A DNA stretch of 64,000 nucleotides from Gammaproteobacteria bacterium. GTDB taxonomy: Bacteria; Pseudomonadota; Gammaproteobacteria; Competibacterales; Competibacteraceae. Positions 26,102 through 33,841 of the stretch are shown here, piece by piece (position 1 is the stretch's first letter; every line of letters begins with the position of its first letter). The notes beneath the pieces are model-generated. The model was not told where the DNA came from and did no database searches. It saw only the letters and a list, made by a program, of their open reading frames with translations. The DNA is taken from NCBI GenBank assembly GCA_024235095.1, contig JACKNC010000003.1:1-64000 (forward strand). Reading direction: 5' to 3'. The position numbers were made by a program, and so were the translations under genes.

Positions 26102-27082
26102 TCAAACGACGGACTTGAGGGGTCTGGAACCGGTTTTAGCCTTGTCCATTGCTGACTGGCCCGTTAGCAACCCTTGCGAGCCATCGGCCTGCAACGCCTG
26201 CTGACCCTCGATCCAGTGCAACAGACTTCCCTGGGGGTTATCGCGCTGCACCGTTCCACAGGCGTCGATGCATTGCCCGCACTGGGTGCAAGCGAACATC
26301 AAACGCTTGATATTGCGTGGCTTGAGGCGCATCGGGCAGGCGTGATCGCAGAAAGACGGGCAAGCGGCGCAATCACGGGCGCGTTCCCGCGGATAACCCA
26401 CGACCATCGCCTGACGGTTGCTCATCCACGCCAGACTCTGAAACATCCCGACGGCGCAGGCGTAGCGGCAGAACAGATGCCGGGCAAAGGTGAATTCCAG
26501 AAACAGCACCGTGGTCGCCACGCCGATGAACAGCGCCTGATTGCGCGTCAGGCTCCACTGGAACAGGTTGCCGTAAACCTCAGCTGGCGGCAGCAGATAA
26601 GTCAATAACGCCACGGCCCACAGGAAGGCGAAGACCAGCGCGAGAGGCATCGCCAGGAACCAGTAGCGCCGGTCGGATAACGCCGGCGTCCCGTTCGGGT
26701 GATAAGGCGGTCCCGGCTTTTTGTCCCAGATGCTTTGCTTGCCGCTGGCCTTGCGCACCAGTTGATTGATGGTTTCCACCACCGAGAAATGCGGACACAG
26801 CCAGCCGCAGTACAAACGGCCCCAGCGCCAGGCGACGCCGAGAAACACGACGGCCAGCAGCACCAGCGGCGCGATGACCCGCAACAGAATGTTCAGCGAC
26901 ATCTGCTGATGGTCGATCCGTCCGGCCAGATAATCGTCCAGGCCCAGCGTCCACGGCGCGCCAAAAAGGATCAGGTGCCCTTGCGTCAAATCGAAACGCA
27001 GCAGATCGACCACCGGCGCGAACAGGAACAGAATGAAAAAGCCGCCCTGATACAGGACGCGCTGGCGTTGAAAAGGCGTCAT
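26102..27082 (-). CDS. membrane-bound 4Fe-4S protein in nor cluster (CcoG/NapH-like)
   Basis: A 326-residue inner-membrane iron-sulfur protein. About five hydrophobic segments carry cysteine motifs GRLYCGWLCPHF near residue 92 and CRYACAVGMF near 205. A cytoplasmic ferredoxin-like tail has CAACPSFCDHACP and CTQCGQCIDAC (about 235-275). The layout resembles NapH and CcoG/RdxA electron-transfer or copper-related proteins. It starts by a 4-bp ATGA overlap with the upstream membrane protein and lies downstream of norQ, so it is probably cotranscribed with nor genes. Its exact role in NO reductase maturation or electron supply is not known. Confidence 0.85.
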   Translation of the reverse strand: MTPFQRQRVLYQGGFFILFLFAPVVDLLRFDLTQGHLILFGAPWTLGLDDYLAGRIDHQQMSLNILLRVIAPLVLLAVVFLGVAWRWGRLYCGWLCPHFSVVETINQLVRKASGKQSIWDKKPGPPYHPNGTPALSDRRYWFLAMPLALVFAFLWAVALLTYLLPPAEVYGNLFQWSLTRNQALFIGVATTVLFLEFTFARHLFCRYACAVGMFQSLAWMSNRQAMVVGYPRERARDCAACPSFCDHACPMRLKPRNIKRLMFACTQCGQCIDACGTVQRDNPQGSLLHWIEGQQALQADGSQGLLTGQSAMDKAKTGSRPLKSVV

Positions 27083-27489
27083 GACAGCAAATTTCCGACC
27101 AGAGGATAGCGAAAGGTTTGTCCGGCGAGCGCCCGCGCCAGTCCCAAAATGCCCAACAGCACCAAGGTCGCGTGTGCGGTGGTGAAATAGAGAATGACGA
27201 TGACCCAGGTGCTGGCCGCGTCATAACCGCCCAGGGTAATGATCAGCAGATTGACGATCACCAGCAACCCGCCGGCCCACAAACTGGCGGAAAGCGTTTG
27301 CTGTAAATGCTGACGTCCCAGCAGCGGCGCTGTCCGGCAATAGCGCCCGTACAGTCCCAGCAGCAGCAGAAACGCCAGCCCCGGCAACAGTAACAGATTG
27401 ATCAGGTACAATGATTCTGCGGCAATCGCCAGGCCCTGGCCGGGAGGGGAGGGGTCCTCCATCGGAGACGACTCAGGCGAAATGGGCAT
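27079..27489 (-). CDS. four-helix membrane protein in nor cluster
   Basis: A 136-residue inner-membrane protein with about four hydrophobic helices (LYLINLLLLPGLAFLLLLG, then about 65-85 and 95-115). It ends in GQTFRYPLVGNLLS, a tail similar to small DUF4870-like membrane proteins. It overlaps norQ by 17 bp and the next Fe-S gene by 4 bp, so all three are translationally coupled. No catalytic motif is visible; a role in NorCB assembly is inferred from context only. Confidence 0.75.
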   Translation of the reverse strand: MPISPESSPMEDPSPPGQGLAIAAESLYLINLLLLPGLAFLLLLGLYGRYCRTAPLLGRQHLQQTLSASLWAGGLLVIVNLLIITLGGYDAASTWVIVILYFTTAHATLVLLGILGLARALAGQTFRYPLVGNLLS

Positions 27490-28252
27490 TCACCACCTCC
27501 AGCAACGCCATGGCGGTCAGGTCATCATCGGTCAGCGCCTCGACCAGCGCCACCCGGCAAGCAGTCACCGGCGCCATGCCGCCCTGGATTAACTGGGCGG
27601 CGTACACCAGCAGGCGGGTACTCGGCGCTTCGTCCAGATCATGCTCTTTCAAAGTGCGCAGCGCGTAACCCAGACGCACCAGCGCTTCGACTGTGGCGGC
27701 CGCACAACCGGTTTCTCCCATGACAATCGCCCGTTCCCGCTCCGGGGCGGGAAAGTCGAAACGCAGGGCAATGAACCGTTGGCGGGTCGATGGCTTCAGG
27801 CTTTTCAACAGGTTCTGGTAACCGGGATTGTAGGACACCACCAACATGAACGAGGGCGGCGCGATCAGCACTTCCCCAGTGCGTTCAATCGGCAGCACCC
27901 GCCGGTCATCGGCCAAGGGATGCAGCACTACCGTTGTATCCTTGCGCGCCTCGACAATTTCATCCAGATAGCAGACGCTGCCTTCACGCACCGCCCGGGT
28001 CAGCGGCCCATCGCACCACACCGTTGCCCCGCCGTGCAATAGATGCCGCCCGACCAGATCGGCGGCGGACAGATCATCGTGACAGGCCACGGTATGCAGC
28101 GGCAAACCCAGTCGCGCCGCCATGTGCGCGACAAAGCGGGTTTTCCCGCAACCGGTCGGTCCCTTGATCAGCAGCGGCAGGCGATGCCGCCAGGCGGCTT
28201 CAAACACCGCGCATTCATCGGCGGAGGGTTCGTAGTAGGGGAGGTCCGGCAT
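27473..28252 (-). CDS. norQ: MoxR-family AAA+ ATPase NorQ
   Basis: A 259-residue AAA+ ATPase that pairs with NorD to activate nitric oxide reductase. Walker A is GPTGCGKT at residues 31-38, Walker B is VCYLDEI, and VVSYNPGYQNLLKSLKPS contains the sensor-1 Asn of MoxR proteins. ATG 28252 (MPDLPYYEPSADEC) gives the normal NorQ start; the frame runs 30 codons further into repeat sequence. No clear Shine-Dalgarno is seen, perhaps because a 189-bp palindromic element lies just upstream between norB and norQ. Confidence 0.93.
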   Translation of the reverse strand: MPDLPYYEPSADECAVFEAAWRHRLPLLIKGPTGCGKTRFVAHMAARLGLPLHTVACHDDLSAADLVGRHLLHGGATVWCDGPLTRAVREGSVCYLDEIVEARKDTTVVLHPLADDRRVLPIERTGEVLIAPPSFMLVVSYNPGYQNLLKSLKPSTRQRFIALRFDFPAPERERAIVMGETGCAAATVEALVRLGYALRTLKEHDLDEAPSTRLLVYAAQLIQGGMAPVTACRVALVEALTDDDLTAMALLEVVNAHFA

Positions 28253-28311
28253 GGCAGGGGACAGGGGGCAGGCATCAAAATCCCCTCGCCCTTGGTGGGA
28301 GAGGGTTAGGG

Positions 28312-28500
28312 TCACGGCCATGAACTTAAGCCTCTTAAGCATCCCAGGGCGTTGCCCTGGGCTAAAATTAGGACGCCCCTTTAGGGCTTAACTCAATGAA
28401 AATATTGTGGGTTCCGCCCTGAAAGGGCGATTCAATGTTAGCCCAGGGCAACGCCCTGGGTGATCAAGGTCATGTGATTTTCTTAAGTTAATGGCCGTGA
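28312..28500. repeat. 189-bp multi-stem palindromic element between norB and norQ
   Basis: Nested inverted repeats. Outer arms lie at 28312-28330 (TCACGGCCATGAACTTAAG) and 28482-28500, 18 of 19 matching. Inner 23-bp arms lie at 28343-28365 (CCCAGGGCGTTGCCCTGG, then GCTAA) and 28438-28460, perfectly complementary. A third, imperfect GCCCTTTAGGGC-like pair lies inside. Each inner arm is itself a hairpin (CCCAGGGC/GCCCTGGG). It contains no ORF. The layout suggests a MITE or REP-pair (BIME-like) insertion in the nor operon mRNA. Confidence 0.85.
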
Positions 28501-28524
28501 GGGTGAGGGTGGGGGTGGGGGGCA

Positions 28525-29937
28525 TTATGTCGCCGCTGGCTGCGCGGTGCCGACGTCTACCGCTTGCGGCTTATCCTTGGCGAAGAAGCTGTAGAGATAC
28601 ACGATCAGGCCGAGGCAGAACACCACGCCCGCCAGCCAGCGCATCCAGTAGAACAGCGCGAGTTGATCCTGCACCGCCATGAACGCCTGCGGATTATCGA
28701 TAATGCGCTGCAGCCAGACTTGCAGAATGCCGGCGGCGGTCAGGAACAGGGTGATAAACACCATCGACACCGTCATCAGCCAGAAGCTCCACATTTCCAG
28801 CACCTGGGCGCGCTCCGGGTTGACCTCGCGCCCGCGCAACATCGGCATGGCGTAGGAAATAATAGTCAGCACCACCATGACATACGCGCCAAAGAACGCC
28901 AGGTGGCCATGCGCGGCGGTGATCTGGCTGCCGTGCGTGTAGTAGTTGATCGGCGCCAGGGTGTGCAGGAAGCCCCAGACGCCCGCGCCCAGGAACGCCA
29001 TGACCCCGGTGCCCAGCGCCCACAAGGTGGCCGCTTTATTCGGATGCTGCCGGCGGCGGCGATTGACCATGTTGAAGCAGAATACCGTCATGGCGAAGAA
29101 CGGCAGCGGCTCCAGCGCCGAGAAAATCCCGCCCCACCATTGCCAATACGCCGGCGTCCCGATCCAGTAGTAATGATGGCCGGTGCCGATGATGCCGGTG
29201 ACCAGCGCCAGAGTGACAATCACATACAGCCATTTCTCAATCACTTCCCGGTCGACGCCGGTGATCCGGAGCAGCACGAAGCCGAGAATGGCGGCCATGA
29301 TCAGCTCCCAGACGCCCTCGACCCACAGATGCACCACCCACCACCAGAAATACTTGTCCTTGACCAGATTCGACGGGTTATAGAACGCGAACAGGAACAG
29401 CACCGCCAGCCCGACCAGCCCAATCAGGAGAATCATGCTGATCGCGGTTTTGCGACCCTTCAAAATCGTCATACCGATGTTGTACAGGAAGGCCAGCGCC
29501 ACCACCACAATGCCGACTTTGGTCGGTAACGGCTGTTCCAGGAATTCACGACCCATGGTTTCCAACAGGTCATTGCCGGTCATTTCCGCCAGCGTGGCGT
29601 AGGGCACGGCCAGATAGCCGACCACGGTCAGCGCCCCGGCGATCAGAAAGACCCAGAACAGGACCTGCGCCAGCAATGGGCTGTGCAGCTCGGTTTCCGT
29701 CTCTTCCGGCACCAGGTAGTACGCCGCGCCCATGAAGCCGAACAGCAGCCAGACGATCAGCAGGTTGGTGTGCACCATGCGGGCGACGTTGAAGGGAATC
29801 GCCGGGAACAGAAAATCGCCGATCACATATTGCAGGCCGAGAATCAGCCCGAACAGAATTTGCCCGACGAACAGGGCGATGGCGGCGATGAAATAGGGTT
29901 TGGCTACCGCCTGGGATTTATATTGCAAATGCATCAT
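28525..29937 (-). CDS. norB: nitric oxide reductase subunit B (cNOR)
   Basis: Catalytic membrane subunit (470 aa, about 12 helices) reducing 2 NO to N2O. All expected metal ligands align with a uniform four-residue offset from P. aeruginosa NorB: His56 and His345 for low-spin heme b; His343 for heme b3; His203, His254, His255 and Glu207 for FeB; with Glu211 and Glu276 conserved. The short N-terminus without a quinol-oxidase extension and the adjacent norC show it is the cytochrome c-dependent type. The first ATG (29937) has GAGGA upstream. The norQ start is separated from norB by the palindromic element. Confidence 0.98.
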   Translation of the reverse strand: MMHLQYKSQAVAKPYFIAAIALFVGQILFGLILGLQYVIGDFLFPAIPFNVARMVHTNLLIVWLLFGFMGAAYYLVPEETETELHSPLLAQVLFWVFLIAGALTVVGYLAVPYATLAEMTGNDLLETMGREFLEQPLPTKVGIVVVALAFLYNIGMTILKGRKTAISMILLIGLVGLAVLFLFAFYNPSNLVKDKYFWWWVVHLWVEGVWELIMAAILGFVLLRITGVDREVIEKWLYVIVTLALVTGIIGTGHHYYWIGTPAYWQWWGGIFSALEPLPFFAMTVFCFNMVNRRRRQHPNKAATLWALGTGVMAFLGAGVWGFLHTLAPINYYTHGSQITAAHGHLAFFGAYVMVVLTIISYAMPMLRGREVNPERAQVLEMWSFWLMTVSMVFITLFLTAAGILQVWLQRIIDNPQAFMAVQDQLALFYWMRWLAGVVFCLGLIVYLYSFFAKDKPQAVDVGTAQPAAT

Positions 29938-29971
29938 CAATCATTCCTCGCTGTCAATGGCGGAAGCCTCT

Positions 29972-30397
29972 TTAACCCTGGATATTGGGCGGCCAGTTTT
30001 CAGTGTTGATTTCCGAGGTCCACTTCAGAAATTCCACCAGATCATCCAACTGCTCGTCGGTAAAGTGAAATTGCGGCATTTGCCGACGGCCGGGCACCTT
30101 GGTCGGTTGCACTTTGATCCAGATTTTGATGAATTCCGCGCCGCGCCGTTGATAGACATTGCCCAGTTCCGGCGCGAAGTAGGCGCCTTCGCCCAGCAGG
30201 GTGTGGCAACCGATGCAGTTACGGGTTTCCCACAACGCTTTGCCGCGCGCGACCGCTGGCGAGGGGGTTTCGCTGGGAATGCGCTGCGGAATCTGCCGGA
30301 CGGTATGAAAGGTCAGGGCCAGAAACAGCAGAATGAAAAACACGGTCCCGCCATAGAATATGTTGCGGGCCATGGCCTTGGTAAAGGTTGCGCTCAT
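29972..30397 (-). CDS. norC: nitric oxide reductase subunit C (cytochrome c)
   Basis: Membrane-anchored cytochrome c subunit (141 aa) that feeds electrons to NorB. An N-terminal anchor helix (about 13-30) precedes the heme c motif Cys61-Ile-Gly-Cys64-His65 and the likely axial Met107 (GRRQMPQF). GGGGA lies before the ATG. It is the first gene of the - strand nor cluster, with a DNR-type box centred about 100 bp upstream. Confidence 0.97.
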   Translation of the reverse strand: MSATFTKAMARNIFYGGTVFFILLFLALTFHTVRQIPQRIPSETPSPAVARGKALWETRNCIGCHTLLGEGAYFAPELGNVYQRRGAEFIKIWIKVQPTKVPGRRQMPQFHFTDEQLDDLVEFLKWTSEINTENWPPNIQG

Positions 30398-30489
30398 TTC
30401 CCCGGGTCTCCTTGATGGTCAGAGACGGACGATCCGCGTGTCGACCGCCGGCTAAGCGCGTATTGTCGCAAGATGCGGGATGAGGTTCC

Positions 30490-30503
30490 TTGACGCAGGT
30501 CAA
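30490..30503. promoter_or_regulatory. DNR/FNR-type box upstream of norC
   Basis: TTGACGCAGGTCAA is a perfect inverted repeat (TTGAC-N4-GTCAA), extended to CCTTGAC-N4-GTCAAGG. This matches the TTGAC half-site variant used by Dnr/NNR regulators at nor promoters. It lies 93 bp upstream of the norC start, a usual distance for an activator site with a short leader. Confidence 0.75.
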
Positions 30504-30537
30504 GGAATGTCATTACCGTTACCGACATCCTTGCTCA

Positions 30538-30663
30538 ATCATCAAGAGCACAGGACCGCATACGGTTGGCCGAAACAATCGTTCCCTGAGCGTCCATGAT
30601 AAAGATCCCTACCGGCAGAATATCCATAACAGATCGCAAAAGCTGTTCGCTTTCGCGCAGAAT
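30538..30663 (-). pseudogene. inverted PAS-domain fragment
   Basis: Read on the - strand this encodes the start of a PAS domain (LRESEQLLRSVMDILPVG, then IFIMDAQGTIVSAN). The natural continuation of that domain (NPAGRHIWAGGRSVGIERFG) is on the + strand from about 30660. The simplest reading is that the first part of a PAS-GGDEF gene was flipped relative to the rest. The fragment stops at 30535 and runs into the norC upstream region. Confidence 0.65.
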
Positions 30664-31243
30664 CCGGCCGGGCGGCACATTTGGGCGGGCGGGCGCTCGG
30701 TCGGCATTGAACGATTCGGCGAATACAAAGCGTGGTGACTGGAGAACGGAAAGCGGATCGAACCGCATGAATGGGCGGGAGCGCGGGCTATCGAGAAAGG
30801 CGAAACGTCGCTGGACGAAGAAATCGAAATTGAGTGTTTCAATGGTACGCACAAGATCATCCTCAACTTCGCTGTACCCATCCGTGGAGACGATGGGCGC
30901 ATCAAGGGCGCAGTTATCGTTAACCAGGACATCACCGAGCGCAAGGCCATAGAAAACCAGATCAAGAATCTGGCTTTCTATGATCCCCTGACCCAGTTGC
31001 CGAATCGGCGATTGTTACTGGCACCGGGCGATGGCGGCCAGTGCTCGCAACCAACGGCATGGAGCGCTGTTGTTTATCGATCTCGACCATTTCAAGACGC
31101 TTAACGACACCTTAGGTCATGACTACGGCGACCTGCTGCTGCAACAGGTCGCCGAACGGCTGGCGACCTGTGTCCGCGAAGGCGACATGGTAGCCCGTCT
31201 GGGCGGCGATGAGTTCGTGGTGATGCTGGAACGGGTAACCTGA
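30664..31243 (+). pseudogene. degraded PAS-GGDEF (diguanylate cyclase) gene
   Basis: The + strand encodes the PAS remainder (NPAGRHIWAGGRSVGIERFG, then EYKAW), an in-frame TGA at 30736-30738 where a Trp codon is expected, then the rest of PAS (IVNQDITERKAIENQIKN). The GGDEF start LAFYDPLTQLPNRRLLL follows, and a frameshift occurs between about 31014 and 31030. It continues as MAASARNQRHGALLFIDLDH to GGDEF and stops at LERVT, lacking the last third of the domain. With the nonsense codon, frameshift, truncation and inverted N-terminus it cannot make an active cyclase. Confidence 0.8.
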
Positions 31244-31262
31244 AGATACGTGTAAAAAGTTG

Positions 31263-31285
31263 GGTCCTGTAAATTTTCCTGTGAT
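31263..31285. repeat. 23-bp direct repeat, copy 1
   Basis: The sequence starting GGTCCTGTAAATTTTCC and ending CCTGTGAT recurs at 31607-31629 with one difference (T/C at position 8). It sits between the truncated GGDEF remnant and the broken end of the nitroreductase fragment, so it probably marks the end of a lost mobile element. Confidence 0.7.
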
Positions 31286-31292
31286 CCGAATG

Positions 31293-31492
31293 GTAGCGTC
31301 ATGGAACCGGTCCCAAACCAGATAGCGCCAGGGTTGATCGCCGAAGCAGGACGGTGCCCAGCGCGCTGCTTCCAGCAACGCCAGTAACTGTTCACGACTA
31401 ACCGGCTGATCCCGATCGATAGCGCGAGGACTCCAGCGACGTGCAATCAAATCGGCGATCGGGGTTGAAGTCAGGGCAGGTTTTTCGAGCAT
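31293..31492 (-). pseudogene. nitroreductase N-terminal half (split gene)
   Basis: Starts at ATG 31492 (MLEKPALTSTPIADLIARR) and encodes the FMN-binding N-terminus of a nitroreductase (RRWSPRAIDRDQPVSREQLL, then APSCFGDQPWRYLVWDRFHD). Homology breaks after DRFHDA at the GTAG of 31293-31296. The missing part, beginning at TAWQQAFECLAEGNQ, lies on the opposite strand from about 35793. Joining the two through the shared CTAC restores an in-frame protein. Confidence 0.8.
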
Positions 31493-31812
31493 GTGAGATC
31501 TCCAGGTCGGTTCAGCCAGAATCAATAGTTAATGGTATCGCTTTGTCTGAAACAATGTTGTCGGAGCTTACTACGTATCAGTTCCTCATCACGGGGCAAA
31601 CTCGATGGTCCTGCAAATTTTCCTGTGATGGCGGGGGTTCGCGGCATGGGGTTTAATCTCTGAGGGTCTAATTCCCCGCAGCTTGCTGCGTCACGAATCA
31701 GGTATCTGTTTTTTTTGATCAGAAATTTTTGTAAGAAGGTCACATTAGAAAAAGGGGTCTTTGGAGTAATGCTACCCTTGTTTTAGCAACTGTGCTTGGG
31801 AGTGCAGCCGAA
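31493..31812. other. gene-free spacer with repeat copy and terminator-like hairpin
   Basis: No credible gene. It holds the second copy of the 23-bp direct repeat (31607-31629) and a hairpin CGCAGC-TT-GCTGCG (31677-31690) whose CCCCGCAG lead-in resembles the terminator at 35706-35725. An AT-rich stretch follows around 31700-31760. On the - strand it is the sequence downstream of the left group II intron. Confidence 0.6.
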
Positions 31813-33787
31813 ATAGGGGTAGGGAAAGCTCTCGCCTCCCACCGGGTCGCCGGAGGCAGTCACCCGCCTCCGGCTCCCACAGAACGTCGCGAGCAGATTT
31901 CCTGCACGACGCTCTTCGCAGCGTGAAAGATTCACAGCACCGCGAGTGCCTGCAACTCCCGATAGGGAAGATGCAGCTTCGGTCGCGGTAACGGATGGCG
32001 CACCTTAATCTGCTGGAAAATCTCCCAAGAAAGGTGCCCTTCCCGGCTCCGACTGCTCAGCATCTTATGCCAATACCACTCCGCAAACCGATGCACTTTC
32101 TGCAAGGCTCGGAAGTTGCCGGCGATGCCATAGTAGGCATAGTGACCCCGCAGGACACGATCGAGATGGATCGCCTGTTCCCGTAGCGGCAGATGCCGCA
32201 TCCGCCGCATCAGGTCGCGTAGTTGACCAAGACTGCGCTGAAGTCGTGCCTTCTCCGTGCGCATGCCCACCTTGAAATTGCCCTTTTGATTGCGCGTGCA
32301 ATAGAGGGTGAAGCCCAGAAAATAGATCGTCTCCGGGCGATTTCTCCCCCGCTTGGCCGCGTGGGCTTGGGCAAAGCGACCGAATTCGGCCAGCTTGGTC
32401 TTGCTCGGTTCCAGGCTGAGGCCAAACTTCCCCAACCGCTTGCGTAGTACCTCCTGGACACGTAGGGCATCCTCGCGGTATTGGAAACACAGCACAAAGT
32501 CATCGATATAGCGCAGCAGGTAGGCTTCGCCCCGCAGTCGAGACTTGACCACCCGCTCAAACCAAAGGTCGAGCACATAGTGCAGGTACACATTGCTCAG
32601 TAGTACGCTGATCGATCCGCCTTGCGGTGTCCCTTCCTCGTTCGGATGGAGTTCCCCATCTTCCAGAATGCCCGCTTTCAGCCAGCGCCGGATCAGGCTG
32701 ATCAGGCGCGGGTCTCCGACTCGATGTTCCACGAAGCGGAGTAACCATCCGTGGTCGAGACTCCCAAAGAAGTTCTTTAGATCCGCCTCCAACACCCACC
32801 CCACCTTGCGACCGGCGATCACCTCGTGGAGGGTCGCTATCGCGCGGTGAGCACCCAACCCGGGCCGACCACCAAACGAGCAGGGCAGAAAATCCTGCTC
32901 GTAGATGGCCGATAACACCTCCGCTGTGCTGCGCTGGAGCGCCCGGTCACTCACACAAGGAATCCCCAAGGGGCGCTTCTCCTGCTTACCGGGCTTCGGA
33001 ATGTACACCCGCCGAATCGGCGGCGCCGGGTAGCCTTGGCGGTGTACCGCTTCGAGCATCGGCTCGATCCAGACCGCAAAATCCTCCTTTGCCTCCGCGA
33101 CCGTCTGGCCATCCACGCCGGGGGCCGAGTGATGGGGAATCTGTTGGAGATTCTTCCAGACCCGTTCCGCCGTGATGTGGTGCGCCAGCGAGGTCAACCG
33201 GAGCTTCGGTTCACACCGAGCTTTCGCTGCTATTCGTTCAAGTCTCGTTGCCATGACGGGTTGCTCTTCGCTTTGCATCGAAGACCATTGCCTCCCTCTG
33301 GGTGGAGCTCATGTTGCCCAAGAACGATTCACACTCCGCTGACCGCTTCCCCCTGTGGTCGGCTCTCCCGACCGCCGAGTACTATCAGTCAGTCTGACTT
33401 CCGCCAGGCCATTGGGTCGTCCTCGCGTTGGGCGCTTGTTGGACCCTACAAGCTCCGCTTGAACCCGGCGGATCTCCCTTGTTCCCATGAAATCCTTGGA
33501 TGACATGCCGGCGGTACGAACCCCGGAAGCACCCCAGAAGACTCGCCCATACGCCTCCTGGAATTCCGCCTTCCCCATTGGGAGACTGGGTCGGCTACTT
33601 CAACCACGTTCGATTTCGGGGCTATGTTCCCGTTCACGGTCGTTCCGGCCTATCATCTTCCTGTCTACGCTTCGCAGTGCCCGTCACCGGTTCACCACGC
33701 AAGACTCGGTACCCGGCTGCTGGCTAGGCTTTACCAGGGCAGCCATCTCAGGCTGCTGTATTTCATGCGCTTGCAAGGCGCAACTCC
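31813..33787 (-). mobile_element. group II intron (left copy) encoding a YIDD reverse transcriptase
   Basis: Read on the - strand. The probable 5' end is GTTGCGCC at about 33787, followed by structured domain I-like RNA (AGCAGCCGGGTACCGAGTC, GGTGAACCGGTGACGGGC). The reverse transcriptase ORF is at 33278-31932. A strong 3' hairpin (31878-31844, GCCGGAGGC/GCCTCCGGC) and a domain VI-like stem end in CTAT near 31813. The hairpin differs from the canonical domain V shape, so this is a distinct intron lineage from the right copy, or my end assignment is off. The 5' end lies only a few bases after domain V of the right intron. Confidence 0.75.
31932..33278 (-). CDS. ltrA: group II intron reverse transcriptase/maturase (YIDD)
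   Basis: A 448-residue intron-encoded protein: reverse transcriptase fingers and palm (IRRVYIPKPGKQEKRPLGIP, then EGTPQGGSISVLLSNVYLHY), catalytic YIDD in LLRYIDDFVLCF, and a maturase/thumb region ending LPYRELQALAVL. No HNH endonuclease domain follows, so insertion would depend on the target DNA strand or a replication fork. The start at 33278 has GGAGG about 11 nt upstream; an in-frame ATG at 33254 is an alternative. The frame is intact. Confidence 0.93.
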   Translation of the reverse strand: MQSEEQPVMATRLERIAAKARCEPKLRLTSLAHHITAERVWKNLQQIPHHSAPGVDGQTVAEAKEDFAVWIEPMLEAVHRQGYPAPPIRRVYIPKPGKQEKRPLGIPCVSDRALQRSTAEVLSAIYEQDFLPCSFGGRPGLGAHRAIATLHEVIAGRKVGWVLEADLKNFFGSLDHGWLLRFVEHRVGDPRLISLIRRWLKAGILEDGELHPNEEGTPQGGSISVLLSNVYLHYVLDLWFERVVKSRLRGEAYLLRYIDDFVLCFQYREDALRVQEVLRKRLGKFGLSLEPSKTKLAEFGRFAQAHAAKRGRNRPETIYFLGFTLYCTRNQKGNFKVGMRTEKARLQRSLGQLRDLMRRMRHLPLREQAIHLDRVLRGHYAYYGIAGNFRALQKVHRFAEWYWHKMLSSRSREGHLSWEIFQQIKVRHPLPRPKLHLPYRELQALAVL

Positions 33788-33791
33788 CTCC

Positions 33792-33824
33792 GAACCGTGC
33801 GAGCGGGTCTCCCGCACACGGCTC
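33792..33824 (-). ncRNA. group II intron domain V (right intron)
   Basis: On the - strand the sequence opens GAGCCGTGTGCGGGAG and closes CGCTCGCACGGTTC. It folds into the conserved domain V hairpin with the AGC catalytic triad at its base and a distal bulge, the most conserved part of group II ribozymes. It is 17 bp downstream of the right reverse transcriptase stop. Confidence 0.88.
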
Positions 33825-33841
33825 TCCAGTCGGTTGTTTCC

